From IMG/VR virus record IMGVR_UViG_3300021185_000914, positions 1 to 22,619 of that record: a DNA stretch of 22,619 bases, one strand, 5' to 3'. The stretch is from a virus. Of the stretch, positions 12,170 through 19,867 are shown in pieces. The translations under genes were made by a program, and so were the position numbers. Below the pieces are notes generated by a model. It ran no database searches and was not told the DNA's origin. It was given only the letters and a program-made list of their open reading frames with translations. Position 1 is the first letter of the stretch. Every line of letters begins with the position of its first letter.

Positions 12170-12187
12170 TACCCAGATTTCTTTTTC
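12155..12187. terminator. Bidirectional hairpin terminator between convergent units
   Basis: AAAAAGAAATCT (12156-12167) pairs perfectly over 12 bases with AGATTTCTTTTT (12175-12186), with loop AATACCC. In plus-strand RNA the stem ends in U-rich sequence; in minus-strand RNA the hairpin is followed by a run of six U. It overlaps the last codons of the plus-strand HTH gene and of a minus-strand Lys-rich small ORF. The stem is AU-rich, so strength is uncertain. A second, GC-rich stem CGGGCA/TGCCCG (12129-12134 with 12143-12148) lies just beyond it in the minus direction. Confidence 0.65.
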
Positions 12188-12243
12188 TTCTTCTTTTTCA
12201 TACCTTTAGGCTTTTGATTAATACAAGGCTGACCGTTGTGCAT
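12166..12243 (-). CDS. 25-aa Lys-rich small protein
   Basis: This ORF reads MHNGQPC, INQKPKGM, then a run of seven Lys, ending SGY and TAG at 12166-12168. AGGAG sits 7 bases before the ATG, and the start is 2 bases after the stop of the preceding minus-strand gene, a coupled layout typical of this phage. The Lys run is encoded by the purine-rich arm next to and inside the terminator hairpin. Poly-Lys peptides could bind nucleic acid or capsid. The alternative is that only the terminator is functional and the ORF is accidental. Confidence 0.45.
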   Translation of the reverse strand: MHNGQPCINQKPKGMKKKKKKKSGY

Positions 12244-12245
12244 GG

Positions 12246-12449
12246 CTATTCTCCTTTTGATCTTGAGTTTTTAATGTCTACACGCCTACCAAGAACTTCC
12301 TCCATCTTACTACCTAAAGAAAATCCTTGATCTGACAGTGTTTGAAAAGCTTCAAATATAGCTTCTTGTGCTATACCTTCTGCTTCTAGTTTCTCGTAAG
12401 CGTGCCTGCGAGACTCTATTGGGTCTTTCGTTAAGTTTCTATGAGACAT
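12246..12449 (-). CDS. Hypothetical 67-aa helical protein
   Basis: No family is recognised. The protein is charged and helical (PIESRRHAYEKLEAEGIAQE, AIFEAFQTLSDQGF), with no Cys and no membrane segment. It overlaps the preceding gene by 11 bases and is followed by the Lys-rich ORF after 2 bases, so it is expressed at the distal end of the tail operon. It could be a small virion or assembly factor; nothing in the sequence decides this. Confidence 0.6.
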   Translation of the reverse strand: MSHRNLTKDPIESRRHAYEKLEAEGIAQEAIFEAFQTLSDQGFSLGSKMEEVLGRRVDIKNSRSKGE

Positions 12450-12828
12450 TTATAATCAACCTTTTTGCTACGTACAAAGGATGCTTAAACTCAAACGAAT
12501 AATCTCCCCCAACGTTAGCAGTAAAAGATAACTCTCCGTCATCTTCTGGCGTTATTACGTTGTCAGGCCATCTAACTTTTGACCCTACAGGAATATTAGT
12601 AACGCTTATTACGCTTCCTACTGTAGCTGGAGAAACAGTAACGTCAGGAAACTCTGTCTTATCAACAATGGCACCACTACCATTTACATATTGTGCATCG
12701 TAGTCAGCAAATATGTCAGTGACCATGTACAACTGACCTTGGTCAATGTTCATTTCTATTTCATCTTCTGCGCAAGATATAACTTTGACTATAGTACCGT
12801 CGGGTTCATAAACAGCATAAATATTCAT
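12439..12828 (-). CDS. Tail-fibre-associated beta-rich protein
   Basis: A 129-aa protein that begins MNIYAVYEPDGTIVKVISC and continues with beta-strand-rich, Thr/Val-rich sequence. Its C-terminal part (VTVSPATVGSVISVTNIPVG to GGDYSFEFKHPLYVAKRLII) looks like an Ig-like or carbohydrate-contact domain. It starts in an ATGA overlap with the stop of the large fibre gene. Small proteins in this position are commonly fibre tips or accessory fibres in tailed phages. That role is inferred from position and fold impression; I cannot name a family. Confidence 0.6.
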   Translation of the reverse strand: MNIYAVYEPDGTIVKVISCAEDEIEMNIDQGQLYMVTDIFADYDAQYVNGSGAIVDKTEFPDVTVSPATVGSVISVTNIPVGSKVRWPDNVITPEDDGELSFTANVGGDYSFEFKHPLYVAKRLIINVS

Positions 12829-15671
12829 CGCTTAACCCCCAACAAAGAAATAAACCAATTACCGCCAACAGCACCTGAGCCTGTACTACTGCCATATATA
12901 CGGTAAGTAGTAGACCCAGTGCTAGGTGTATGAACAAAACCTGCGCTCATACAGTCAGAGAAACCTTGAAGACTAGACTGCCCAACTATGCCTTCCGAGC
13001 TATTAGCCGTTATTCTAAGCCCCCGCGTAACTTCGTTAGTACCAGTTGATGTAGCAATAATATTAAGCTGCCCAAAGAACTGCACTTGCGACGGAAGAAG
13101 CGAAGCGTCAGACCCCCAATTAACTGTAATAGAGCCTATTTGAGTCCACGCCGATCCAATAGAAACGCCGCTTGGCCCGGATATAGCACGGGGAACAGTA
13201 ACGTTTTCACCAGCAATCTTAAGGGTAGTTACTTGTGCTGATCCTATCTTAGCAGCTGTTATTTGAGCATCACCAATCTTAGCGGTCGTTATAGTAGCGT
13301 TGTCTATCTTGGCGCCCGTCACGGCTAAGTTATCAATTTTTCCTGTAGTCACAGCTAAATTGTCAATCTTCGCTACGTCTACCGCTAGATCCCCAATTTT
13401 GGCAGTAGAAATAGTACCGTTTTGTATAAACGCGTCGGTTATGTAAACCCCAGTGCCAACAGTTTCTCCGCCAATCGTTGTTGGACTCGTCCTTACAATA
13501 AAAGGAATATCGGAATTTTGTATTGTAGAACCGATAGCAAACTCATCGGCTCTTACATAGAACTTAGCAGAAGTACTGTTGTTAACTAGCCCGAACCCCG
13601 CGACCATGCCGTTTGAATCAATTCTTACTGAGTACTCGCCCTCCAGCCCATTTATTGAGGTTGAATTAGTCTGAACAGTTGTAGATAAATTCCCAACAGT
13701 TGTGTTTACTTGGCTAACGTCAGAAGAAAGCGTTTGAACTTCGCCATCTAACGTAGACACACTAGTTGTTAGCTGATTAACAGCTGTCGCAGTAGCCGCT
13801 ACACCTGTGGAAGGATCATTAACAGTCGATTCAAGTGCAGTAATATCAGAAGCATTTGTAGATATATTGTTACCCTGCTGGGTAACAGTCGTAGTTAAGC
13901 TAGACAGACCGCTAGATGTTGCTGCTACTCCAGTAGTAGGGTCATTGACGGTTGTTTCTAAAGCAGTGATGTCTGAAGCATTAGTTGTTATATCGTTACC
14001 CTGCTGGGTAACAGTTGTAGATAAACTAGATAAACCACTAGCTGTTGCCGCTACTCCAGTAGTAGGGTCATTAACGGTTGTTTCTAAAGCAGTAATATCA
14101 GAAGCATTTGTAGATATATTATTGCCCTGTTGGGTAACAGTTGTAGATAAACTAGATAAACCACTAGCTGTTGCTGCTACTCCAGTAGTAGGGTCATTAA
14201 CGGTTGTTTCTAGGGCAGTAATGTCTGAAGCATTAGTTGTTATATCGGCACCCTGATTGGTAACAGTCGTCGACAAATTTGACAGGCCACTAGCAGTCGC
14301 ATTAACTCCAGTAGTTGGATTGTTAACAGTTGTCTCAAGGCTCGTTATATCAGAAGCGTTAGTTGTTATATCGTTACCCTGCTGGGTAACAGTCGTCGAC
14401 AAATTCGATAGCCCACTGGCCGTTGCGTTGACGCCAGTGGTCGGGTCGTTAACGGTTGTTTCTAAAGCAGTGATGTCTGAAGCATTAGTTGTTATATCGT
14501 TACCCTGCTGGGTAACAGTTGTAGATAAGCTAGATAAACCACTAGCTGTTGCCGCTACTCCAGTAGTAGGGTTGTTAACTGTTGTTTCTAAAGAAGTAAT
14601 ATCAGAGGCGTTAGTTGTTATATCGTTACCCTGCTGGGTAACAGTTGTAGATAAGCTAGATAAACCACTAGCTGTTGCTACTACGCCAGTTGATGGGTCG
14701 TTTACAGTTGTCTCTAAAGAAGTAATATCAGAAGCGTTAGTTGCAGTAGTTTGTTGTAAAGTAGTTATATTTGAGCTATTTGATCCTACAGTTGTATTCA
14801 GATTAGTTATTTGCGAAGTGTGAGTACTAGTTATTGTCTCCAAAGAAACTATATCATTCTCAGCTGCGTTAATTAAAAGCTGCGCTGCAGCTATATCTGC
14901 TTCAGCTGCAGCTATATCTGCTTCAGCTGCAGCTATATCTGCTTCAGCAGTAGCTAAATTTGTTTCAACTGTAGATAGATTAGTTTCAACTGTAGATAAA
15001 GTAGTTTCAACCGCGGCTAAATTTGCCTCGTTAACTTCAATAAGGTCGATTCTGTCGTTAAGACCTTGGTAAAATGCATCTTCAGTTATAGCCCCTTGCA
15101 AAACTTCTAATGTGTTAACCACATCTAAAGCTGTTTGACCTAGCGTGCCCGCAGACGCATTATAAGGCCCGACTATAGCAGCCGTGCTTACGTGGCGTAT
15201 CCAATAGTAAAAAGACTGCCCTTCTCCGCAAGGATCAGAAAAAGCGAACCCGCTAGCAGTACCAATTAACTGTGCGTCGCCCAGCACATCAGAGTCATGC
15301 CGCCATATTTCAGTCAGAGAGTGATTGCTGTAGTTGGGGAAGTCCCAAAACAACAACATAACTGAATAGCCACCAGTTACTGAAAAACCAGTAGGCGCAG
15401 TTGGAATAGTAGTGTTTATTACTTCAGTGTCGCTACCAAAGTTCGAGCTGCCGTCAGGATTAAAAGGTCTGTTCGCCAGCTCTACTGCCAGCCCACTATC
15501 TATCAACTCCCTTAGAGTTACAGCTCGATCTCTTGTGTCTCCGCGTCTACCTAATCTTATCTCAACCGCTTCTGACAAACTCTCTAAGTATTTGCGTAAA
15601 GCAGGCGAGACGTCTCCTGGGGGTTTAGGTAACCCAGGTACTTTTGTAGGTTTTGTAGTGCGAACAGTCAT
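12825..15671 (-). CDS. Central tail fibre / host specificity protein with 42-aa repeats and DUF1983-like domain
   Basis: A 948-aa tail protein. After an N-terminal linker (PKPPGDVSPALRKYLESL) comes a fibronectin type III-like domain (about 90-173). A helical coiled-coil region follows with heptads such as AEADIAA (about 205-310), then eight tandem 42-residue repeats with the core TNASDITALETTV (about 310-646). A DUF1983-like domain YSVRIDSNGMVAGFGL (about 680 on) resembles the C-terminal part of lambda J-type proteins. Next come 11-residue AKIDNLAVTT-type repeats (about 750-822) and a beta-rich tip. It should form a trimeric fibre that contacts the host. The start overlaps the upstream stop (ATGA). 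Long plus-strand ORFs opposite the repeats are shadows. Confidence 0.88.
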   Translation of the reverse strand: MTVRTTKPTKVPGLPKPPGDVSPALRKYLESLSEAVEIRLGRRGDTRDRAVTLRELIDSGLAVELANRPFNPDGSSNFGSDTEVINTTIPTAPTGFSVTGGYSVMLLFWDFPNYSNHSLTEIWRHDSDVLGDAQLIGTASGFAFSDPCGEGQSFYYWIRHVSTAAIVGPYNASAGTLGQTALDVVNTLEVLQGAITEDAFYQGLNDRIDLIEVNEANLAAVETTLSTVETNLSTVETNLATAEADIAAAEADIAAAEADIAAAQLLINAAENDIVSLETITSTHTSQITNLNTTVGSNSSNITTLQQTTATNASDITSLETTVNDPSTGVVATASGLSSLSTTVTQQGNDITTNASDITSLETTVNNPTTGVAATASGLSSLSTTVTQQGNDITTNASDITALETTVNDPTTGVNATASGLSNLSTTVTQQGNDITTNASDITSLETTVNNPTTGVNATASGLSNLSTTVTNQGADITTNASDITALETTVNDPTTGVAATASGLSSLSTTVTQQGNNISTNASDITALETTVNDPTTGVAATASGLSSLSTTVTQQGNDITTNASDITALETTVNDPTTGVAATSSGLSSLTTTVTQQGNNISTNASDITALESTVNDPSTGVAATATAVNQLTTSVSTLDGEVQTLSSDVSQVNTTVGNLSTTVQTNSTSINGLEGEYSVRIDSNGMVAGFGLVNNSTSAKFYVRADEFAIGSTIQNSDIPFIVRTSPTTIGGETVGTGVYITDAFIQNGTISTAKIGDLAVDVAKIDNLAVTTGKIDNLAVTGAKIDNATITTAKIGDAQITAAKIGSAQVTTLKIAGENVTVPRAISGPSGVSIGSAWTQIGSITVNWGSDASLLPSQVQFFGQLNIIATSTGTNEVTRGLRITANSSEGIVGQSSLQGFSDCMSAGFVHTPSTGSTTYRIYGSSTGSGAVGGNWFISLLGVKR
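13205..13425 (-). repeat. Degenerate 33-bp (11-aa) repeats in the central fibre gene
   Basis: About six copies of an 11-residue unit of the form AKIDNLAVTTG or AKIGDAQITA follow each other in the fibre protein. Such KI repeats form a fibrous shaft in many phage tail proteins. The copies differ at several positions, so this is old rather than recent duplication. Boundaries are approximate. Confidence 0.7.
13734..14741 (-). repeat. Eight tandem 126-bp (42-aa) repeats in the central fibre gene
   Basis: Eight in-frame units of exactly 126 bases, each beginning TNASDIT and continuing LETTVNDPTTGVAATASGL, SSLSTTVTQQ and GNDIT or a variant. The first seven are very alike; the eighth (next to the C-terminal domain) is more diverged. 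The constant unit length points to duplication by recombination or slippage. Copy number would set fibre length. Confidence 0.9.
14885..14947 (-). repeat. Three perfect 21-bp tandem repeats (AEADIAA heptads)
   Basis: The 21-base unit at 14885-14905 is repeated exactly at 14906-14926 and 14927-14947. It encodes three identical heptads AEADIAA in the coiled-coil part of the fibre. Perfect identity at the DNA level suggests recent expansion and possible copy-number change between isolates. Confidence 0.9.
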
Positions 15672-17380
15672 ACGCTACGTATCTCATCTATGCTCTGGGC
15701 GAGACAAACCTCGTCGATATCTACTGCTCCAGAAACTTCTACTTCCCACACACGACCAACAACAGCGGGTAACCTCATAATTGGCTCGCGCAACGTGCCA
15801 GCAGATATGCCGACAGGCACGGTTGTAGTCTGGGTATAAACGCCAGCAGCCTCGTCTACAGAGTAGTTAGCTATTAAAACACCGTCAGCCCATACTCTAA
15901 CAGATACCGGATAATCTTGAGCAGTAACAGATACCCACGCCATACTTGTTGGTGCTGGCATAACTATTTGCTTACTCTTCCAAGCTAACGTGCGAGGCGT
16001 GGTGCCGCCTCTGTATTTTTTAATTTCACCAGCAACAATAAGATATAACTCTCCGTCTTTAGGGTTCATGTAACCCCCACGGATAGTGTCGTTGCCTGTT
16101 AATTTAGACAGTGCTGTTTCTTCAGCTCTCGGGTCATAGACAAACCCGCCACCGTCCCAGAACGCTACATAAGTACCTTCATGCCTAAACGCCTTAAACG
16201 TAGTAGGGTTGAAGTCAGCGTTCCACTGTTTTATAGACACAAGTCCCTTTGTAATGACTGTGCCTTCACCGCCAGAAACAGCGCAAAGCCCGTCAGGACT
16301 GGCGTACAAAAGATAGTTGCCCATATCAACAACGCTGTGCTTGTTAACACACGCTTGGGCTAAATCAACGCGGATAGCTGTCATTGCACTAGGTTCAGTG
16401 CCAGTGACAAAGTAGGGAGAACCGTCCGTAAGGCATATAACGCCATTACCAACGGCCCCTATAGCAACTATGTTTTCTTCAACTGTTATACGATAACCAA
16501 TAGGCCAAGCGTGAGGTAGATATGGCTCGCTAAGGCAGAATCTTTTGCCAGTGAACCCTGCAAACGTACCGTTGGCAACGGCAATTAACCCCTGCAAAGG
16601 GCCATCTGGATACAAAGAAGCATTATCGTCAGGCGGGCCTATCCACGTTTCGCTAGGCAGTACTTCTCCTAACGCTGCTGACGCTGAAGTGTCTGTATAG
16701 GAAACCGTGGAAAAAGGAACTTCTGCTACAAACTGGAAAGTCGTGTTTGTAGAGCCAGTGTTAGACCTGTATATGCGCTTTAAAGCGCCGTCTGGAACGC
16801 TAAAATTGTAATTACCATTTGGATGGTCAGCAGATGGCATACTGATCGTAACTGACTCTGTATCAGTGCGCTCTAACACTGCGCTTGCAGGGCTAGGAGG
16901 GCCTTCTTCACCAAAGGCCGTAACAAACGTGTATACATAAGCCACGTCGTCTGGCGTTTGCGTCTCGTCAGCCGTGCCAGTTTTAGAAATAGAGGGGGCG
17001 TTTGCTGGGGCAGGGACACCTAACCTAAAAGAATTAGCAGGATACCCACTAGCGCCACTAACTATAGTAGACACCGTGCCCATTCTAGGGAAATCTTGGC
17101 CTGTCCAATACAGACGATCCGTAGTATCGCCGGGGATTGGGCCTTCGACGGCTTTTACGTAGTCTTCATTCCACTCAAGCCAAGTAGTGTCTCGGTAGTA
17201 ATAAATAGAGTTACGAAAACCGCTAATTAAAGCAAACTCGACAGAATTATCAGTTATAGCAGACAGCCTGCCTGACTCAAAGTCTATATTGTCAGCAGTT
17301 TGAGCAAACTGTTCAGCTAGTAACCTTGGGGACACAGCTGGAGCTAATCCACTAAATCTGTCGCGTTTAAAATATACCAT
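15668..17380 (-). CDS. Tail hub / tail tubular-like structural protein
   Basis: A 570-aa protein from the ATG at 17378-17380, which reads MVYFKRDRFSGLAPAV. A longer version reaching 17434 would run 18 codons into the preceding gene, so I reject it. The start is one base after that gene's TAA. The sequence is beta-rich throughout with Gly/Pro turns, including a segment like a fibronectin domain (YVYTFVTAFGEEGPPSPASA) and blade-like repeats (GNGVICLTDGSPYFVTG, NYLLYASPDGLCAV) suggesting a beta-propeller. The start resembles the tail hub (gp10-like) proteins of podophages, PxLL.....A.N.DFESGRL. It precedes the central fibre gene, consistent with a tail hub. Siphophage alternatives cannot be excluded. 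Confidence 0.75.
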   Translation of the reverse strand: MVYFKRDRFSGLAPAVSPRLLAEQFAQTADNIDFESGRLSAITDNSVEFALISGFRNSIYYYRDTTWLEWNEDYVKAVEGPIPGDTTDRLYWTGQDFPRMGTVSTIVSGASGYPANSFRLGVPAPANAPSISKTGTADETQTPDDVAYVYTFVTAFGEEGPPSPASAVLERTDTESVTISMPSADHPNGNYNFSVPDGALKRIYRSNTGSTNTTFQFVAEVPFSTVSYTDTSASAALGEVLPSETWIGPPDDNASLYPDGPLQGLIAVANGTFAGFTGKRFCLSEPYLPHAWPIGYRITVEENIVAIGAVGNGVICLTDGSPYFVTGTEPSAMTAIRVDLAQACVNKHSVVDMGNYLLYASPDGLCAVSGGEGTVITKGLVSIKQWNADFNPTTFKAFRHEGTYVAFWDGGGFVYDPRAEETALSKLTGNDTIRGGYMNPKDGELYLIVAGEIKKYRGGTTPRTLAWKSKQIVMPAPTSMAWVSVTAQDYPVSVRVWADGVLIANYSVDEAAGVYTQTTTVPVGISAGTLREPIMRLPAVVGRVWEVEVSGAVDIDEVCLAQSIDEIRSV

Positions 17381-17381
17381 G

Positions 17382-17855
17382 TTATTTTTTCCCGTTGCTT
17401 CCGCCGAAAAAGAAAGCCGAAATACCCGAAACAAGACCGCCTAAGTAGCCTAATATAAGGTTAACAACGCCGTCATCGTTAGCGTCGGGGGGTTGTATAG
17501 TAACCATAAACACGTACCCGAGAAAGCCTATTAACGCTAACATGGCAAATACTCTAGGCGTAGGGTCGTCTGCAAACTTCTCTCTTGCGTCTTTCCTGTC
17601 GTCAACCTCAGCCTTAAAAGACTCAAGGTCAATCTCCATCTCTCGAATACGATCTTGAAACTCACGGTCAGCCTGCTTAACTAGTACAGCCTTCTCGGGT
17701 TGAGCCTCAAGAATCTTCTCAATCTGCTCTACATTTGCTTCGGGGCTACCTAATTTAGCAGCCACCATCTTTACAGCCATGCCCGCCATAGGCCCACCTG
17801 CGGCCTGCGCAAGTGTAGGAGCTAATGTCTTAAGCAAGCCGCCTATCTTAAGCAT
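17382..17855 (-). CDS. Holin (GTA_holin_3TM-like)
   Basis: A 157-aa membrane protein. The N-terminus (residues 1-36) is moderately hydrophobic and Gly/Ala-rich; a charged helical middle follows (QADREFQDRIREMEIDLESF, DDRKDAREKF). Two clear membrane segments come next: RVFAMLALIGFLGYVFMVTI and VNLILGYLGGLVSGISAFFF, ending in GGSNGKK. This is the layout of phage and gene-transfer-agent holins with a basic C-terminus. It would form holes in the inner membrane to release the endolysin. It sits directly after the lipoprotein and lipase genes, forming a lysis cluster, and overlaps the lipoprotein gene by 8 bases. Confidence 0.78.
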   Translation of the reverse strand: MLKIGGLLKTLAPTLAQAAGGPMAGMAVKMVAAKLGSPEANVEQIEKILEAQPEKAVLVKQADREFQDRIREMEIDLESFKAEVDDRKDAREKFADDPTPRVFAMLALIGFLGYVFMVTIQPPDANDDGVVNLILGYLGGLVSGISAFFFGGSNGKK

Positions 17856-18057
17856 CTTCTGCGACTATTTTGTCTATCGTGTCGCACACATCTTCTACAA
17901 TAACACCCGTAGTAGCTGATAGCGCAGAGCGGCCAACAGCACGCATGCCTTTGTAAACGCCTGAACAATAGAGTTCTTTGTTCTCTCGCACCTGTTCAAC
18001 GGTAGTACAGGATGCCATAAGCAATGAAATGCTAAATACCAACGCCAGTTTTGCCAT
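17848..18057 (-). CDS. Small lipoprotein with lipobox
   Basis: A 69-aa protein with a type II signal peptide: MAK, hydrophobic LALVFSISLL, lipobox MASC with Cys17 as the lipidation site. The mature part has two further Cys (in YCSGVY and VEDVCD) that could form a disulfide. It should be anchored to the outer membrane or the periplasmic face of the inner membrane. Between a holin and a lipase gene, it is a candidate lysis accessory such as an o-spanin-like protein, but no Rz partner with overlapping frame is evident. It overlaps the lipase gene by 26 bases. AGGA lies about 9 bases upstream of the ATG. Confidence 0.78.
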   Translation of the reverse strand: MAKLALVFSISLLMASCTTVEQVRENKELYCSGVYKGMRAVGRSALSATTGVIVEDVCDTIDKIVAEDA

Positions 18058-18733
18058 TTTTCTGATCCTTTAGAAATTTAGTCAATCGCTCTTTATAACC
18101 GTCCATAAAATGATCTGATACGCGGTCTTTGTAGCCCCTGTCCTTCTTACGTAAGTACTTGCTAGGGTTTATGTAGTCCACGCCACCATTAGAGAAGTAA
18201 AGCATATCTTGTGACTTGCTGGGGCCGTAAAAGAGCCTAGGAACCCGGCACACGGCATCACTGCCATTAACCACGGAGATCTGGTTGTCTAGCGTCATAG
18301 AACGCTTAAAACCTTTAAAGAATGTATTGGGCTTGCCAAAGGTAATCAAGTGGAGGTTGTCGTGCTTGCCGTTTAGTTTAACCGCTGTCAGCTCTGCCAA
18401 AGCGCCGCCAAGACTATGGCCACAGATTAGTGTGCGCTTATTATAGTCTATGTGCTTTTCTACCTCACCCCAAATAGAAGAATGAGCTGCTGCAAACCCT
18501 GCATGGCACATTCGTCCTGCGTACGGTACAGGAAATGGGATTAGGTTAAACGCCCAATCCTTTACCTGCTGTGTCCCACGAAACACAATAATATCTATAG
18601 TTTTGCGCTTTACTACAAACGCAGTAGTAGAAGTAAACGCCGATTCAATTTTGACGGCATCTCGATTTTCGTCGTTATAAGCCTTTATTGACCACGAACA
18701 GGCCATTGTCAGCATCACCGGGTCAAGTTTCAT
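18032..18733 (-). CDS. Class 3 lipase-like alpha/beta hydrolase
   Basis: A 233-aa protein of the Lipase_3 family. Hallmarks are DIIVFRGTQQVKDWAFNL (early strand and oxyanion region), CHAGFAAAHSSIW, and the nucleophile elbow LICGHSLGGALAEL with Ser107. LITFGKPNTFF and the acid NGSDAVCRVPRL with Asp159 follow, and the late DHFMDGY carries His208. The Ser-Asp-His triad is therefore complete and the enzyme should be active on acyl esters. No signal peptide is visible, so it would need the holin or cell leakage to reach the membrane or envelope. In the lysis cluster, hydrolysis of host membrane lipids to help release is a reasonable inference. It begins in an ATGA overlap with the upstream membrane gene. 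Confidence 0.88.
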   Translation of the reverse strand: MKLDPVMLTMACSWSIKAYNDENRDAVKIESAFTSTTAFVVKRKTIDIIVFRGTQQVKDWAFNLIPFPVPYAGRMCHAGFAAAHSSIWGEVEKHIDYNKRTLICGHSLGGALAELTAVKLNGKHDNLHLITFGKPNTFFKGFKRSMTLDNQISVVNGSDAVCRVPRLFYGPSKSQDMLYFSNGGVDYINPSKYLRKKDRGYKDRVSDHFMDGYKERLTKFLKDQKNGKTGVGI

Positions 18734-18951
18734 TTGTCAGCCTTATTTTCTAGTCGTTTAAATATAGCGCCGAGCATTTCCTTAACTTCTCGGATGTCTT
18801 CACGGTAGTCGTCCTTGGTTACATAAAGCATGGGGATAGCTTTCATATCAGCGTCAATACGATCTAAAAGCGCAAACACGCGATTAACCAACCATCCCAC
18901 AACAAACCCTGCTAAGGCGATTGCCACGTTAAACATCACTTGATAATCCAT
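18730..18951 (-). CDS. Small single-pass membrane protein with coiled-coil tail
   Basis: A 73-aa protein with one N-terminal membrane segment (VMFNVAIALAGFVVGWLVNRV), then a charged helix with DDYREDIREVKEMLGAIFKRL. The form recalls haemolysin XhlA-like and other lysis-associated phage membrane proteins. It is encoded immediately before the lipase (ATGA overlap) and 4 bases after the preceding gene, inside the lysis cluster. It may be a holin partner or i-spanin-like protein; the short periplasmic or cytoplasmic helix is not diagnostic. Confidence 0.7.
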   Translation of the reverse strand: MDYQVMFNVAIALAGFVVGWLVNRVFALLDRIDADMKAIPMLYVTKDDYREDIREVKEMLGAIFKRLENKADK

Positions 18952-18955
18952 CGCC

Positions 18956-19423
18956 CTATCCTACTACTAAGTTAACCATCCAGAAAGTTATACCCATTGT
19001 CGCTACCGTCATTAGGAGGATAAGGGCGCCGTCAATTATAAGTCGTTTCCGTTTAGCTCTAGCCTCTGCGGCTTCAAGGCGAAGTCTTCGTATACTGCGC
19101 CTAGTCTTCATCATCTCATTATAGAAAGCCTCACCCGGCCCGTAAACCACTATCATCTCTCTGAGTTTGGCCTCCATCTGCTGCGTCTTGTGCTTTGCCA
19201 TCTGTATTTCTAGGGCTTGAGCTTCTACCGACGAGCCTCGCATGAACTTAGGGCCATGCTGATTCTCTTTTTCTATTTCAAGAAGTTTCTCTTTAGAATC
19301 AAAGAACTTGCCTATGTACTGTGCTGTATCCTCTATCTCACGGCCTGCGTTAACCGCTTTGGTAATCATGTTATAGGCTTTGCTTGCGCCAGATATACAC
19401 GCGGTTATGGTTAGTGGATCCAT
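18956..19423 (-). CDS. Conserved phage protein with C-terminal TM segment
   Basis: A 155-aa protein starting MDPLTITACISGASKAYNMI at the ATG 19421-19423, which forms a TAATG overlap with the upstream stop and has GAGG about 8 bases before it; a longer start at 19468 lies within that gene and is rejected. The middle is a long charged helical region (KHKTQQMEAKLREMI, RRSIRRLRLEAAEARAKRKR), and the C-terminus has a membrane segment (GALILLMTVATMGITFWMV). Proteins starting MDPLTI with this layout are common in marine phages just before lysis genes. The function is unknown. A virion-associated or membrane-anchored lysis factor are both possible. Confidence 0.72.
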   Translation of the reverse strand: MDPLTITACISGASKAYNMITKAVNAGREIEDTAQYIGKFFDSKEKLLEIEKENQHGPKFMRGSSVEAQALEIQMAKHKTQQMEAKLREMIVVYGPGEAFYNEMMKTRRSIRRLRLEAAEARAKRKRLIIDGALILLMTVATMGITFWMVNLVVG

Positions 19424-19635
19424 TAGTACGGCCTCACTTTTGCGGGGTCTGCCCTTCGTGGTAAACAATAAGCTGCAAGGGCCACGCCTCTCGGCTCGTA
19501 ATTAAGTGTCCGTTCTACTTTCCCCCTAACAATCGCGTTTGCAAAATAGTTGCACCTATGAATGTCATAGAAATACATGTCCGAAGACTGTATTTGGCCG
19601 TTGACCAGTACCATTAACAAAAATAGGTGCGTCAC
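19423..19635 (-). CDS. Small phage protein with two Cys and hydrophobic N-terminus
   Basis: A 70-aa protein. It starts with a hydrophobic stretch (THLFLLMVLVNG) that could be a weak signal anchor, then MYFYDIHRCNYFANAI and VALAAYCLPRR, holding the only two Cys. Similar small proteins with C-x2-F-A and AYC-P occur in marine phage genomes to my knowledge, without a known role. Export and a disulfide are possible. It shares one base with the next start. Confidence 0.6.
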   Translation of the reverse strand: MTHLFLLMVLVNGQIQSSDMYFYDIHRCNYFANAIVRGKVERTLNYEPRGVALAAYCLPRRADPAKVRPY

Positions 19636-19645
19636 TATTCATACC

Positions 19646-19867
19646 TTATTGCTCTACAACCTCAGCAGCTTCCAAGGACTCAGTAAGCATCTTCAAAAAA
19701 GAATCTTTACCCACTTGCAATTGTTGAGTTTGAAAGTTCATGTTGTTAATCTTTCTGTCTAAATCAAGACAGTGATTCGTCATGACAATCTGCTCTTCAG
19801 TGAAGTTAGCTGTATCGTATTCAACATCGTTTATCGTAATCATTTGGGGTTTGTTGTCTTTACCCAT
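19646..19867 (-). CDS. DUF6447-like small phage protein
   Basis: A 73-aa protein. The opening MITINDVEYDTANFTEEQIVM, and the following helix with LDLDRKINNMNFQTQQLQVGKDSF, fit the DUF6447 pattern common in marine phages: a short beta hairpin ITI..xEYD, then a two-helix coil. AGGAG lies upstream of the ATG. No biochemical role is known. It is co-transcribed with virion genes, so a structural or assembly role is likely by position. Confidence 0.7.
   Translation of the reverse strand: MGKDNKPQMITINDVEYDTANFTEEQIVMTNHCLDLDRKINNMNFQTQQLQVGKDSFLKMLTESLEAAEVVEQ

Noticed and set aside
12691-12906. Plus-strand ORF across the end of the fibre gene
   Set aside because: It is antisense to two well-supported minus-strand genes and has no ribosome-binding site or recognisable product.
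13734-14741. CRISPR-like regular repeat spacing
   Set aside because: The 126-base units are contiguous, in frame and protein-coding, with no short repeats separated by unique spacers.
13807-14823. Two long plus-strand ORFs rich in Val, Leu and Ala
   Set aside because: They lie exactly opposite the 42-aa repeat array of the minus-strand fibre gene and share its periodicity, so they are antisense shadows.
17381-17434. Upstream extension of the tail hub-like protein
   Set aside because: The extra 18 codons lie inside the holin gene in another frame; the ATG at 17378-17380 is placed directly after the holin stop.
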